Position numbers and translations under genes: made by a program
The notes under the pieces: generated by a model
Told to the model about the DNA's origin: nothing
What the model saw: the letters and a program-made list of their open reading frames with translations, nothing else
Database searches by the model: none
Source: Simplicispira lacusdiani
Lineage (GTDB): Bacteria; Pseudomonadota; Gammaproteobacteria; Burkholderiales; Burkholderiaceae_C
Reading direction: 5' to 3'
Length of the DNA stretch: 64,000 nucleotides
NCBI RefSeq assembly: GCF_003604195.1
Contig: NZ_QXGR01000014.1
Coordinates: 1 to 64,000 of the forward strand
In this document: one piece after another, positions 15,507 to 26,490 of the stretch
How the letters are laid out: every line of letters begins with the position of its first letter
Position numbering within the stretch: position 1 is the first letter of the stretch

Positions 15507-16724
15507 TCAGGCGGGTTGGGGCGCCGTGCGCTGCAGCGGCTGCTCGCGCACCGGCAGGTTGACCAGGCAGGCGAGCACGCCCAGGCCGATGGAGATGTAC
15601 CAGACGATGTCGTAGCTGCCCGTGCGGTCGTACAGCACGCCGCCCAGCCACACGCCCATGAAGCTGCCGATCTGGTGGCTGAAGAACACCAGGCCGCCCA
15701 GCATGGACAGGTGCTGCACGCCGAAGATCTGCGCGATGGTGGCGTTGGTGGGGGGCACGGTGGACAGCCACAGCATGCCCATCACGGCCGAGAACACGTA
15801 CACCGACATCGGCGAGATCGGCACCAGCAGGAACACCACGATGACCACCGAGCGCGCCAGGTAGATGAAGGCCAGGATGAAGCGGCGCGGCATGCGCTGG
15901 CCCAGCGAGCCCGCGATGTAGGTGCCGAACACGTTGAACAGCCCGATCAGCGCCAGCGAGAAGCTGGCCACCTGGGGCGAGAGGCCCAGGTCCTTGATGT
16001 AGCTGGGCATGTGCACCGCGATGAACACCACCTGGAAGCCGCAGACGAAGTAGCCCAGCGTCAGCAGCGTGAAGCTGGGCGTGCGCACGGCCTCGGCCAG
16101 CGCCTGGCCCACGGTCTGGGTGCGTTGCGCCGGGGCCGCGCCCTGGAAGCCCGGCTCGCGCAGCCCGAAAGCCAGTGGAACGATCAGCAGCACCAGCAGC
16201 GAGAGCGCCAGCAGCGCATCCTGCCAGCCCAGGCTGGTGATCAGGAAACCTTCGACGGGCACCATGAGGAACTGGCCGAACGACCCCGCCGCCGCCGCCA
16301 CGCCCATGGCCCAGGAGCGCTTCTCGGGCGCGATCTGGCGCCCCAGCACGCCGTAGATCACCGCATAGGTGGTGCCGGCCTGCGCCGCGCCGATGAGCAG
16401 GCCGGTGGTCAGGGCGAACAGCAGGGTGGTGGGCGAGAGCGCCATGCCCACCAGGCCCAGCCCGTAGAGGATGGCGCCCACGATGAGCACGCGGAAGGCG
16501 CCGAAGCGGTCGGCCGCCATGCCCGCGAACACACCCACCAGCCCCCAGGCGATGTTCTGGATGGCCAGCGCCAGCGCGAAGGACTGGCGCGTCCAGCCCA
16601 TCTCCTGCGTGATGGGCTGCAGCCACAGGCCGAAGCCATGGCGGATGCCCATGGACAGGGTCACGATGGCGGCGCCGCAGGCCAGCACCTGGAACATGGA
16701 CAGTTTCGGGGGATTCGTATGCAT
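15507..16724 (-). CDS. Major facilitator superfamily transporter
   Basis: A 405-residue protein with 12 membrane segments in two halves, with the loop 2-3 motif GMAADRFGAFR typical of MFS and a longer central loop near residue 195-215. The subgroup (MGIRHGFGLWLQPITQEMGW) is the one often annotated as monocarboxylate/oxalate-formate type carriers; substrate is unknown. I took the ATG at 16724 (MHTNPPK); no clear ribosome site, and the open frame extends to 16766. It is divergent from parE. Confidence 0.85.
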   Translation of the reverse strand: MHTNPPKLSMFQVLACGAAIVTLSMGIRHGFGLWLQPITQEMGWTRQSFALALAIQNIAWGLVGVFAGMAADRFGAFRVLIVGAILYGLGLVGMALSPTTLLFALTTGLLIGAAQAGTTYAVIYGVLGRQIAPEKRSWAMGVAAAAGSFGQFLMVPVEGFLITSLGWQDALLALSLLVLLIVPLAFGLREPGFQGAAPAQRTQTVGQALAEAVRTPSFTLLTLGYFVCGFQVVFIAVHMPSYIKDLGLSPQVASFSLALIGLFNVFGTYIAGSLGQRMPRRFILAFIYLARSVVIVVFLLVPISPMSVYVFSAVMGMLWLSTVPPTNATIAQIFGVQHLSMLGGLVFFSHQIGSFMGVWLGGVLYDRTGSYDIVWYISIGLGVLACLVNLPVREQPLQRTAPQPA

Positions 16725-16832
16725 ACGCTGCAATGTAGCGAGATTGCACGGAATCTGCCGGCACACGGGCGACCGGTACAGTCGCCACAGGTGTCATGCC
16801 TGTGAATTCATACAGCACTACAATCCGCGCCC
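16725..16832. promoter_or_regulatory. Divergent MFS/parE promoter region with a short palindrome
   Basis: CACAGG (16786-16791) and CCTGTG (16799-16804) form an inverted repeat with a 7-nt spacer. TACAAT at 16819-16824 could be a -10 box for parE, but it is only nine bases from the start codon, so the call is weak. Confidence 0.35.
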
Positions 16833-18809
<1,977 letters not shown>

Positions 18810-18813
18810 CGCC

Positions 18814-19614
18814 ATGCCAATGGTTTGCAAGGTTTTCGGCCTGCTGCGCTTGCTGGCCGTGCCCTGCGTGCTATTGTTTTCGCAGCAAATCGCGCGCGCC
18901 GACCTCTGGGCCTACGTGGACGAACGCGGCGTGGCGCATTTTGCCGCCGAACAGACGGACGCGCGCTACCAGCTGTTCTTCCGGGGCAACGGCCTGGATG
19001 CGCCATCGGGCGCGCCCGCCGGGCAGGCCGCCCTGCCGTTCGCGCTGCCGGCCGCCAGCGCGCGCCTGCTGGCCTTCTTCGAGATCTCGCCCGACTACCA
19101 GCGCGTGCGCCACCACCTGCGCGCCGCCGCGCGCCGCCATGGCGTCGAATACGAGCTGCTCCAGGCGCTGATCGCCGCCGAATCGGGCTTCGACGCGGCC
19201 GCTGTCTCGCCCCGGGGCGCCATCGGCCTGATGCAGCTCATGCCCGCCACGGCCAGCCGCTTCGGCGTGGTGGCCGATGCCGGGCGCACGCTGGAGCAGA
19301 AGCTGGCCGACCCGGCCGTGAACGTGCAGGCCGGCGCGCGCTACCTGCGCCACCTGATCGACCAGTACCCGGGTCGTACCGACCTGGCGCTGGCCGCCTA
19401 CAACGCGGGCGAGGGCGCCGTGCAGCGCGCCGGCCGGCAGATTCCGCCCATCAAGGAAACCCAGAACTACGTGCGCACCGTGCTGGCCCTGCGGGCCCAG
19501 CTCAAGCCGCCCGCGCCCGTGCTGGCGCAGCGCGGTGCCCACCCCCGGGGCCCTCTGCCGCCCGTGCGCGTGGCGCAGACCCCGAACCCGATTGCAACCG
19601 AAGCCAACGAATGA
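18814..19614 (+). CDS. Soluble lytic transglycosylase (SLT domain) with DUF4124-like N-terminus
   Basis: A 266-residue exported protein: signal peptide (to about residue 29, ARAD), a short DLWAYVDERGVAHFAAE segment resembling DUF4124, then an SLT domain at about residues 95-225 with catalytic Glu123 in AAESGFD, GLMQLMPATA and AAYNAGEGAV. It should cleave peptidoglycan glycan strands in the periplasm. Its stop overlaps the parC start (ATGA), and it starts a few bases after parE, so it is cotranscribed with topoisomerase IV. A second ATG (18820) is also possible. Confidence 0.9.
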   Translation: MPMVCKVFGLLRLLAVPCVLLFSQQIARADLWAYVDERGVAHFAAEQTDARYQLFFRGNGLDAPSGAPAGQAALPFALPAASARLLAFFEISPDYQRVRHHLRAAARRHGVEYELLQALIAAESGFDAAAVSPRGAIGLMQLMPATASRFGVVADAGRTLEQKLADPAVNVQAGARYLRHLIDQYPGRTDLALAAYNAGEGAVQRAGRQIPPIKETQNYVRTVLALRAQLKPPAPVLAQRGAHPRGPLPPVRVAQTPNPIATEANE

Positions 19615-21965
19615 GCGACCAACCCACCCTCGATTTCACGACCTCCGGCGAAGGGGACGACACCCTGGGCCTGGCGGGCTATGCCCAGCGGGCCTACCTT
19701 GAATACGCGCTGTCGGTCGTCAAGGGCCGCGCGCTGCCCGATGTGTGCGACGGCCTCAAGCCCGTGCAGCGCCGCATCCTGTACGCCATGGACCAGATGG
19801 GCCTGGGCTACAGCGGCCCCAACCGCAACGTGGCGGCCAAGCCGGTCAAGAGCGCCCGCGTGGTGGGCGACGTGCTCGGCCGCTTCCACCCGCACGGCGA
19901 CCAGTCGGCCTACGACGCGCTGGTGCGCCTGGCGCAGGATTTCGCGCAGCGCTATCCGTTGATCGACGGCCAGGGCAACTTCGGCAGCCGCGACGGCGAC
20001 GGCGCCGCCGCCATGCGCTACACCGAGGCGCGCCTGGCCAAGATCACCAGCCTGCTGCTCGACGAGATCGGCGAGGGCACGGTCGATTTCATGCCCAATT
20101 ACGACGGCAGCACGCAGGAGCCGCGCCAGCTGCCCGCGCGCCTGCCGTTCGCGCTGCTCAACGGCGCCAGCGGCATCGCCGTGGGCCTGGCCACCGAAAT
20201 CCCCAGCCACAACCTGCGCGAGGTGGCCGGCGCCTGCGTGGCCCTGGTGAAGAACCCGCAACTGCCCGATGCCGACCTGCAGATGCTGATCCCGGGGCCC
20301 GACTACCCGGGCGGCGGCCAGATCATCAGCACGGCCGCCGACATCCAGGACGCCTACCGCACCGGGCGTGGCAGCCTCAAGGTGCGCGCGCGCTGGAAGA
20401 TCGAGGACCTGGCGCGCGGCCAGTGGCAGATGGTGGTGACCGAGCTGCCGCCGGGCGTGAGCAGCCAGAAGGTGCTCGAAGAGATCGAGGAAATCACCAA
20501 CCCCAAGGTCAAGGCCGGCAAGAAGGCACTGACGCAGGAGCAGAACCAGCTCAAGGCCAGCATGCTGGCCGTGCTCGACGGCGTGCGCGACGAATCGAGC
20601 AAGGACGCGCCCGTGCGCCTGGTGTTCGAGCCCAAGACCGGCAAGGTGCCGCAGCAGGAGCTGACCACCACCCTGCTGGCGCACACCAGCCTGGAGACCT
20701 CGGCGCCCATCAACCTCACCATGGTGGGCATCGACGGCAAGCCGGTGCAGAAATCGCTGCGCCAGATGCTGGAGGAGTGGATCGCGTTCCGCCAGGCCAC
20801 CATCACGCGGCGCAGCCAGCACCGCCTGGACAAGGTGCTGGACCGCATCCACATTCTCGAAGGGCGGCAGATGGTGCTGCTCAACATCGACGAGGTGATC
20901 GCCATCATCCGCCAGTCGGACGAGCCCAAGGCCGCGTTGATCGCGCGCTTTGCCTTGAGCGACCGGCAGGCCGAGGACATCCTGGAAATCCGCCTGCGCC
21001 AGCTCGCGCGCCTCGAAGCTATCAAGATCGAGCAGGAGCTGAAGGAACTGCGCGAGAGCCAGGGCAAGCTCGAAGAAATCCTCGGCAGCCCGGCGGCGCT
21101 GCGCCGCCTGATGGTGAAGGAAATCGAGCAGGACGCCAAGCAGTTTGCCGATGCGCGCCGCACCCTGATCCAGGCTGAGAAGAAGGCCGTGGTCGAGGTG
21201 AAGGTGGTGGACGAGCCGGTCACCGTGGTGGTGTCGCAGAAGGGCTGGGTGCGCGCGCGCACCGGCCACGGCCACGAGGCGGCGAGCTTCGCCTTCAAGG
21301 CGGGCGACGGGCTGTATGGCACCTTCGAATGCCGCTCGGTGGACCAGCTCCTGGTGTTCGGCCACAACGGCCGCGTCTATTCGGTGCCGGTGGCCCAGCT
21401 TCCGGGCGCGCGCGGCGACGGCCAGCCCGTCACCACGCTGATCGACCTGGAGCCCGGCAGCGCCATCGCCCACTACTTCGCAGGCCCGTCCACGGCCCAG
21501 CTGCTGCTGGCCAGCACGGGGGGCTACGGCTTCCTGGCCACGGTGGAAAACATGGTCTCGCGCCAGCGCGGCGGCAAGGCCTTCATCACCGTGGGCGAGG
21601 GCGAGACGGTGTGCGCGCCCTCGCACGCCGCGCACACGAGCGGCAGCCAGCCGCTGGCGCCGGCCACGCACGTGGCCTGTGCCTCGGCGGGCGGGCGCAT
21701 CCTCACCTTCGAGATCGGCGAACTCAAGGCCCTGGAAAAAGGCGGGCGCGGCCTGATGCTGATCGACCTGGAGGCCAAGGACCAGCTCGCCGGCGCCGCG
21801 GCCTACACGCGCAGCATCCGCATCGAGGGGGTGGGGCGCGGCGGCAAGCCGCGCGAGGAGCAGCTGGAAATCCGCTCGCTGAACAACGCCCGCGCCGCGC
21901 GCGGACGCAAGGGCAAGGCGGCGGACCTGGGCTTCAAGCCGGCGGCCGTGACGCGCGTGGAGTAA
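19611..21965 (+). CDS. parC: DNA topoisomerase IV subunit A
   Basis: A 784-residue protein with the breakage-reunion domain: catalytic Tyr137 in AAMRYTEARL, HPHGDQSAYD at 93-102, and the NGASGIAVGLATEIPSHNL stretch, then a C-terminal domain with degenerate beta-propeller blades ending in basic residues. Length and C-terminus fit ParC rather than GyrA. The start ATG overlaps the transglycosylase stop. The positions equal to E. coli S80/E84 are Q and D here, which I take as the normal betaproteobacterial sequence. Confidence 0.95.
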   Translation: MSDQPTLDFTTSGEGDDTLGLAGYAQRAYLEYALSVVKGRALPDVCDGLKPVQRRILYAMDQMGLGYSGPNRNVAAKPVKSARVVGDVLGRFHPHGDQSAYDALVRLAQDFAQRYPLIDGQGNFGSRDGDGAAAMRYTEARLAKITSLLLDEIGEGTVDFMPNYDGSTQEPRQLPARLPFALLNGASGIAVGLATEIPSHNLREVAGACVALVKNPQLPDADLQMLIPGPDYPGGGQIISTAADIQDAYRTGRGSLKVRARWKIEDLARGQWQMVVTELPPGVSSQKVLEEIEEITNPKVKAGKKALTQEQNQLKASMLAVLDGVRDESSKDAPVRLVFEPKTGKVPQQELTTTLLAHTSLETSAPINLTMVGIDGKPVQKSLRQMLEEWIAFRQATITRRSQHRLDKVLDRIHILEGRQMVLLNIDEVIAIIRQSDEPKAALIARFALSDRQAEDILEIRLRQLARLEAIKIEQELKELRESQGKLEEILGSPAALRRLMVKEIEQDAKQFADARRTLIQAEKKAVVEVKVVDEPVTVVVSQKGWVRARTGHGHEAASFAFKAGDGLYGTFECRSVDQLLVFGHNGRVYSVPVAQLPGARGDGQPVTTLIDLEPGSAIAHYFAGPSTAQLLLASTGGYGFLATVENMVSRQRGGKAFITVGEGETVCAPSHAAHTSGSQPLAPATHVACASAGGRILTFEIGELKALEKGGRGLMLIDLEAKDQLAGAAAYTRSIRIEGVGRGGKPREEQLEIRSLNNARAARGRKGKAADLGFKPAAVTRVE

Positions 21966-22131
21966 AGCCGGGCCGCGCGCGGCCGTGGAATCCGCTCGGG
22001 GCCCCATGGTCCCCCGAGGCCGTCGTGCGCGAGGCGGGGGGCTGGCGGGGCGCATTGATCGGCGTACACTTTGTTGCCACCAACCGCGCCCGGCAACGAA
22101 CCGATGCGCGTCTGCCCCACTGGAGAACCAC

Positions 22132-23895
22132 ATGACCACCAAACTGCGCATGGGCCACAAGCTGTGGCTGGCGGTGCTTGCCATCATCGTCCTGCTGGTG
22201 TCGGTGGTGGGCTTCGCGGCCTACCGTTCGTCCAAATCCCAGGCCCAGGCCGATGCCGTCACCCGCGAGCTGGCCACCCGTGTCGAGTCGGCGCTGAAAT
22301 GGCAGGGGCTGACCGAGACCAACGCCGCCCGTACCCAGGCCATGATCGTGAGCAGCGACCCGGCGGTCGAGGCCGAATTCAAGGAGGTGATCGCCGCCAC
22401 CTCGGCGCAGATCAGCCAGGTGCAGAAGTCGCTGGAATCCATGTCCCTGACCGAGGCCGACAAGGCCCAGATGGCCAAGATCGCTGCCGCGCGCAGCGCG
22501 ATGCTGGACCTGCGCAAGAAGGCCTCCCAGCTCAAGGGCGAAGGCCGGAACGACGAGGCCATTGTCCTGGTCAAGCAGTCCTACAACCCGGCCGTGGCGG
22601 CGTACCTGCAGGCACTGCGCGATTTCGTGGACCTGCAGCAGAAATACTCGGTGCAGCGCCAGGCCGAGTTGGGCGCGGACCGCATGCGCACCGTGCAGCT
22701 CGCCGGTGGGATGGTCGCCCTGGTGCTGCTGGGCATTGGCGTGGGAGCGTCCTTTCTGATCCGCAGCATCCAGCACCCGCTGGCGCAGGCGCAGTCACTG
22801 GCCGAGCACATCGCAGCGGGAGACCTCAGCGCGCGCGAGGACGTGAACCGCGCCGACGAGTTCGGCGACCTGCTGCGTGCCCTGTATGCCATGAGCGAAA
22901 GCCTGGGGCGCATGGTGCACCAGGTGCGCCAAAGCACCGACAGCATCGCCATCGCCAGCACCGAGATCGCCCAAGGCAACCACGACCTGTCGGCCCGTAC
23001 CGAACAGACCTCCAGCAACCTGCAGGAGACCGCGGCCGCCATGGAGCAGTTCACCAGCACCATCCAGCAAAGCGCCTCCAGCGCCCAGCAGGCCAGCGGC
23101 CTGGCCCATGGAGCGGCCAGCGTGGCGCGCAAGGGGGGCGAGGTGGTCTCGCAGGTGGTTTCCACCATGGAGGAGATCCAGCAGAGCAGCCGCAAGATCG
23201 CCGACATCATCGGCGTGATCGACGGCATCGCCTTCCAGACCAACATCCTGGCGCTGAACGCCGCCGTGGAGGCGGCGCGCGCGGGCGAGCAGGGCCGGGG
23301 CTTCGCCGTGGTGGCCTCCGAGGTGCGCAGCCTGGCCGGGCGCAGCGCCGAGGCCGCCAAGGAGATCAAGCAACTCATCGGCGTCTCGGTCGAAAGGGTC
23401 GAGGCCGGTTCGGGCCTGGTGCAACAGGCGGGCAGCACCATGCAGGACATCGTGCAATCGGTGCAGCGCGTGACCGACATGATCGGCGAGATCACCGCTG
23501 CCTCGACAGAGCAAAGCTCCGGCATCGCCCAGGTGAACCAGGCCGTGGGGCAACTGGACCAGATGACGCAGCAGAACGCCGCGCTGGTGGAACAGAGCAC
23601 GGCCGCCGCGCAGAGCCTGCGCGAGCAGGCGCAGCAGCTGGCGCAGGCGGTGTCGGTGTTCAAGGTGGCGGGTGGCATCGCGGCACAGGTGGCCCACCAG
23701 CCCCGTCCGGTGGCACCGCCCCGGCCCACGGCCGCGCCGGTGGCGCCGCCCCCCAAGCCGCGCGCCGTGGCGGGGAAGGGTGCCCCGGCATCCAGGCCGG
23801 CCCCCGTGCCCCCGCCCAAGCCGGCGCCTGCGGCGCCGCGCATCGCCACGCCGCCCAAGGCGGCGGCCGACGAGGGCGACTGGGAAAGCTTCTGA
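22132..23895 (+). CDS. Methyl-accepting chemotaxis protein (copy 1 of a tandem pair)
   Basis: A 587-residue transmembrane receptor: TM1 (about residues 11-31), a small periplasmic helical sensor of about 155 residues, TM2 (about 190-212), HAMP, then the signalling hairpin with the highly conserved tip IDGIAFQTNILALNAAVEAA and RGFAVVASEVRSLAGRSAEA. The C-terminus is a flexible Pro/Ala-rich linker ending in DWESF, a likely CheR/CheB tether of the NWETF type. GGAGA precedes the ATG at 22132. Its ligand is unknown. It is 193 bp from a close paralogue. Confidence 0.95.
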   Translation: MTTKLRMGHKLWLAVLAIIVLLVSVVGFAAYRSSKSQAQADAVTRELATRVESALKWQGLTETNAARTQAMIVSSDPAVEAEFKEVIAATSAQISQVQKSLESMSLTEADKAQMAKIAAARSAMLDLRKKASQLKGEGRNDEAIVLVKQSYNPAVAAYLQALRDFVDLQQKYSVQRQAELGADRMRTVQLAGGMVALVLLGIGVGASFLIRSIQHPLAQAQSLAEHIAAGDLSAREDVNRADEFGDLLRALYAMSESLGRMVHQVRQSTDSIAIASTEIAQGNHDLSARTEQTSSNLQETAAAMEQFTSTIQQSASSAQQASGLAHGAASVARKGGEVVSQVVSTMEEIQQSSRKIADIIGVIDGIAFQTNILALNAAVEAARAGEQGRGFAVVASEVRSLAGRSAEAAKEIKQLIGVSVERVEAGSGLVQQAGSTMQDIVQSVQRVTDMIGEITAASTEQSSGIAQVNQAVGQLDQMTQQNAALVEQSTAAAQSLREQAQQLAQAVSVFKVAGGIAAQVAHQPRPVAPPRPTAAPVAPPPKPRAVAGKGAPASRPAPVPPPKPAPAAPRIATPPKAAADEGDWESF

Positions 23896-24087
23896 GCCTG
23901 TTCTCGCCTGCGCTGCTCCATCCCAGGCCCGTCCGGGGCCTCGTGGTTTTCCCTGGAGGCACGGTGTGGGCCGCAAAGTAGTCATCCCTGCCTAAAAAGT
24001 GGGAAAGGCCGCACAGTAAATTACGTTTCGTGACGTATCAGCAGTAGCGGCTCCCATGCACGCGGGCCGCACCACAAGGGAGGAGAC
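23896..24087. promoter_or_regulatory. Spacer between the tandem chemoreceptor genes
   Basis: 192 bp with a short inverted repeat TACGT (24022-24026) / ACGTA (24033-24037). A TAAA box is present, but no GCCGATAA at the right distance, so I cannot claim a sigma-28 promoter. Confidence 0.3.
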
Positions 24088-25860
24088 ATGCGGTTTCAGA
24101 ATATGCGCACGGCCACCAAGCTCTGGGGCGCCGTGGCCTGGATTGTCATCATGATGCTGGCGGTCGTGGGTTCGGCGGGCTACCGCTCGGCCCGCACCCA
24201 GGCCGAGGCCAACCTGGTGCTCCAGGAACTCAATACCCGCGTCGAGGCGGCGCAGCGCTGGATGGGCCTGACCGAAACCAACACGGCGCGCACTCAGGCC
24301 CTGGTGCTGGGCGACGATCCGGACACCCGCGCCGAACTCAAGGGCATGATCGCCCGGACGTCCGCCAAGATCGGCGAGGCGCAGGACACGCTCCAGGCCC
24401 TGCCCCTGCGGGACGAGGACAAGGCGCAGATCGCCAGGATCGCCGCGGCCCGCACCGCCCTGCAGCAAATGCGCCAGCAGGCCAGCACCCTGGCCGAGCA
24501 GGGCAGCGCCGCCGAGGCCAAGACCTTCCTGCGCCAGACCTACAACCCGGCCGCCGCCGCCTACCTGCAGATCCTGCAGGAGTTCGTGGCCATGCAGCAG
24601 AACTATGCGCGCGAGCGCCAGATCGCGCTGGGCGGCGAGCGCGTGCGCACGGTGCAGATCGCGGGCGGTTTTGCCAGCCTGGTGCTGCTGGCTGTCTGCG
24701 TGGGAGCATATTTCCTGATCCGCGACATCCAGCAACCCCTGGCCCGGGCGCGCGGCCTGGCCGACCGCATCGCGGGCGGCGACCTCAGCGCACGGGAGAG
24801 TTCCACGCGCGGCGACGAATTCGGGGACTTGCTGCGTTCGCTCAATGCCATGAGCGACTCGCTGGGCCGGATGGTGCACCAGGTGCGCCAGAGCACCGAC
24901 AGCATCGCCACGGCCAGCGCGCAGATCGCGGCGGGCAACCACGACCTGTCGGCGCGCACCGAGCAGACCTCCAGCAACCTGCAGCAGACCGCGGCGGCGA
25001 TGGACCAGTTCACCAGCACCATCCAGCAAAGCGCGGCCAGTGCCCAGCAGGCCAGCACCCTGGCGGCCGGCGCCTCGGGCGTGGCGCGCCGGGGCGGCGA
25101 CGTGGTGAAAGAGGTGGTCTCCACCATGGAGGATATCCACCAGAGCAGCCAGAAGATCGCCGACATCATTGGCGTGATCGACGGCATCGCGTTCCAGACC
25201 AACATCCTGGCACTCAATGCGGCGGTGGAAGCGGCGCGCGCGGGCGAGCAGGGCCGGGGCTTCGCCGTGGTGGCCAGCGAGGTGCGCAGCCTGGCCGGGC
25301 GCAGCGCCGAGGCGGCCAAGGAGATCAAGCAGCTCATCGGCGCCTCGGTCGAGCGCGTGGAAGCGGGTTCGCGCCTGGTGCAGGACGCCGGGGCCACGAT
25401 GCAGGACATCGTGCAATCGGTGCAGCGCGTGACCGACATGATCGGCGAGGTCACGGCCGCGAGCACCGAGCAGAGCGCGGGCATCGCCCAGGTGAACCAG
25501 TCCGTGGTGCAGCTCGACCAGATGACGCAGCAGAACGCCGCGCTGGTGGAGCAGAGCACGGCCGCCGCGCAAAGCCTGCGCGAACAGGCCGGGCAGCTGG
25601 CGCAGGCCGTGTCGGTGTTCAAGGTGGACACCAGCGGCATGGCCCTGGCCGCGCCCGTGGCCTACCGTGCCGAGGCCACCGTGCCAGCCCCGGTGCGCAA
25701 GGCCGCGCCGCCCGCCAAGCCGGCGGTGCGTGTGCCAGCCCAGGCGCCTGCGCGTCTGGCCCAGTCCGTCGCGGCCGCGCCCACCAAGCCGGCCGCGCCG
25801 GCCAAGACGCTGGCCGCCGCGCCGCGCGTGGGCGGCGAGGACGACTGGGAATCCTTCTGA
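24088..25860 (+). CDS. Methyl-accepting chemotaxis protein (copy 2 of a tandem pair)
   Basis: A 590-residue paralogue of the preceding receptor with the same architecture: TM1, about 155-residue periplasmic helical domain (shared spots such as GLTETNTARTQALV), TM2, HAMP, signalling hairpin nearly identical to copy 1, Pro/Ala/Lys-rich linker and the terminal DWESF. GGGAGGAGAC precedes the ATG. The sensor domains have diverged more than the signalling domains, as expected after duplication with change of ligand range. An adjacent RidA gene lies convergent downstream. Confidence 0.95.
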   Translation: MRFQNMRTATKLWGAVAWIVIMMLAVVGSAGYRSARTQAEANLVLQELNTRVEAAQRWMGLTETNTARTQALVLGDDPDTRAELKGMIARTSAKIGEAQDTLQALPLRDEDKAQIARIAAARTALQQMRQQASTLAEQGSAAEAKTFLRQTYNPAAAAYLQILQEFVAMQQNYARERQIALGGERVRTVQIAGGFASLVLLAVCVGAYFLIRDIQQPLARARGLADRIAGGDLSARESSTRGDEFGDLLRSLNAMSDSLGRMVHQVRQSTDSIATASAQIAAGNHDLSARTEQTSSNLQQTAAAMDQFTSTIQQSAASAQQASTLAAGASGVARRGGDVVKEVVSTMEDIHQSSQKIADIIGVIDGIAFQTNILALNAAVEAARAGEQGRGFAVVASEVRSLAGRSAEAAKEIKQLIGASVERVEAGSRLVQDAGATMQDIVQSVQRVTDMIGEVTAASTEQSAGIAQVNQSVVQLDQMTQQNAALVEQSTAAAQSLREQAGQLAQAVSVFKVDTSGMALAAPVAYRAEATVPAPVRKAAPPAKPAVRVPAQAPARLAQSVAAAPTKPAAPAKTLAAAPRVGGEDDWESF

Positions 25861-25889
25861 CCGCGCCGCCCGCGAGGGCGGCGCAGGGA

Positions 25890-26348
25890 TCAGGCCAGTT
25901 CGGCGATCAGTTCGATTTCCACGCAGGCGCCCAGGGGGATCTGCGCCACGCCGAAGGCGCTGCGCGCATGCACGCCGGCTTCGCCGAACACTTCGCCGAG
26001 CAGCTCGCTGGCGCCATTGGTCACGAGGTGCTGCTCGGTGAAGTCGCCCGTGGAGTTCACCAGGCTCATCACCTTGACGATGCGCTTGACGCGGTTCAGG
26101 TCGCCGCCGCAGGCCGCCTGCAGCGTGCCCATGAGGTCGATGGCCACGGCGCGGGCGGCCAGCTTGCCCTCTTCGGTGCTGATGTCGCGGCCAAACTGCG
26201 CGGCCCAGGGCTTGCCATCCTTGCGCGCGATGTGGCCGCTCAGGAACACGAGGTTGCCGGTCTGCACGAAGGGCACGTAGGCGGCGGCCGGCACGGCGAC
26301 GGGCGGCAGGGTGATGTTGAGGGCGGAAAGCTTGTCGTAAACGCTCAT
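25890..26348 (-). CDS. RidA/YjgF-family protein
   Basis: A 152-residue protein with the Rid fold markers LVFLSGHIARKDGKP and VKVMSLVNSTGDFTEQHLV and a C-terminal IPLGACVEIELIAEL. Length is somewhat above the classical 128 aa RidA, and the arginine usual near residue 105 of RidA is not obvious (I see GVAQIPLGACVEIE), so it may belong to another Rid subgroup without enamine/imine deaminase activity. AAGGAA precedes the ATG at 26348. It converges on the chemoreceptor gene. Confidence 0.87.
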   Translation of the reverse strand: MSVYDKLSALNITLPPVAVPAAAYVPFVQTGNLVFLSGHIARKDGKPWAAQFGRDISTEEGKLAARAVAIDLMGTLQAACGGDLNRVKRIVKVMSLVNSTGDFTEQHLVTNGASELLGEVFGEAGVHARSAFGVAQIPLGACVEIELIAELA

Positions 26349-26490
26349 GGTGTTCCTTGTGAAAACGGAGTACCGGCGCGGAAGGAGCGGGGCGCTCCGC
26401 CATGCCGCCGGTAGCGGCATGCCGGCCAAGGGTTCGCATGTTACACAGACGGCGCGCTGGGCGGTTTTCAGCTTGCCTTAGCATGCGCCG

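Noticed and set aside
19887..19916. ParC Q and D at the quinolone-resistance positions as acquired resistance
   Set aside because: HPHGDQSAYD is, to my knowledge, the ordinary sequence of betaproteobacterial ParC.
23990..24040. A sigma-28 promoter before the second chemoreceptor
   Set aside because: TAAA and a GCCG-like block are present, but the spacing is about 11 bases instead of 15 and the -10 sequence does not match.
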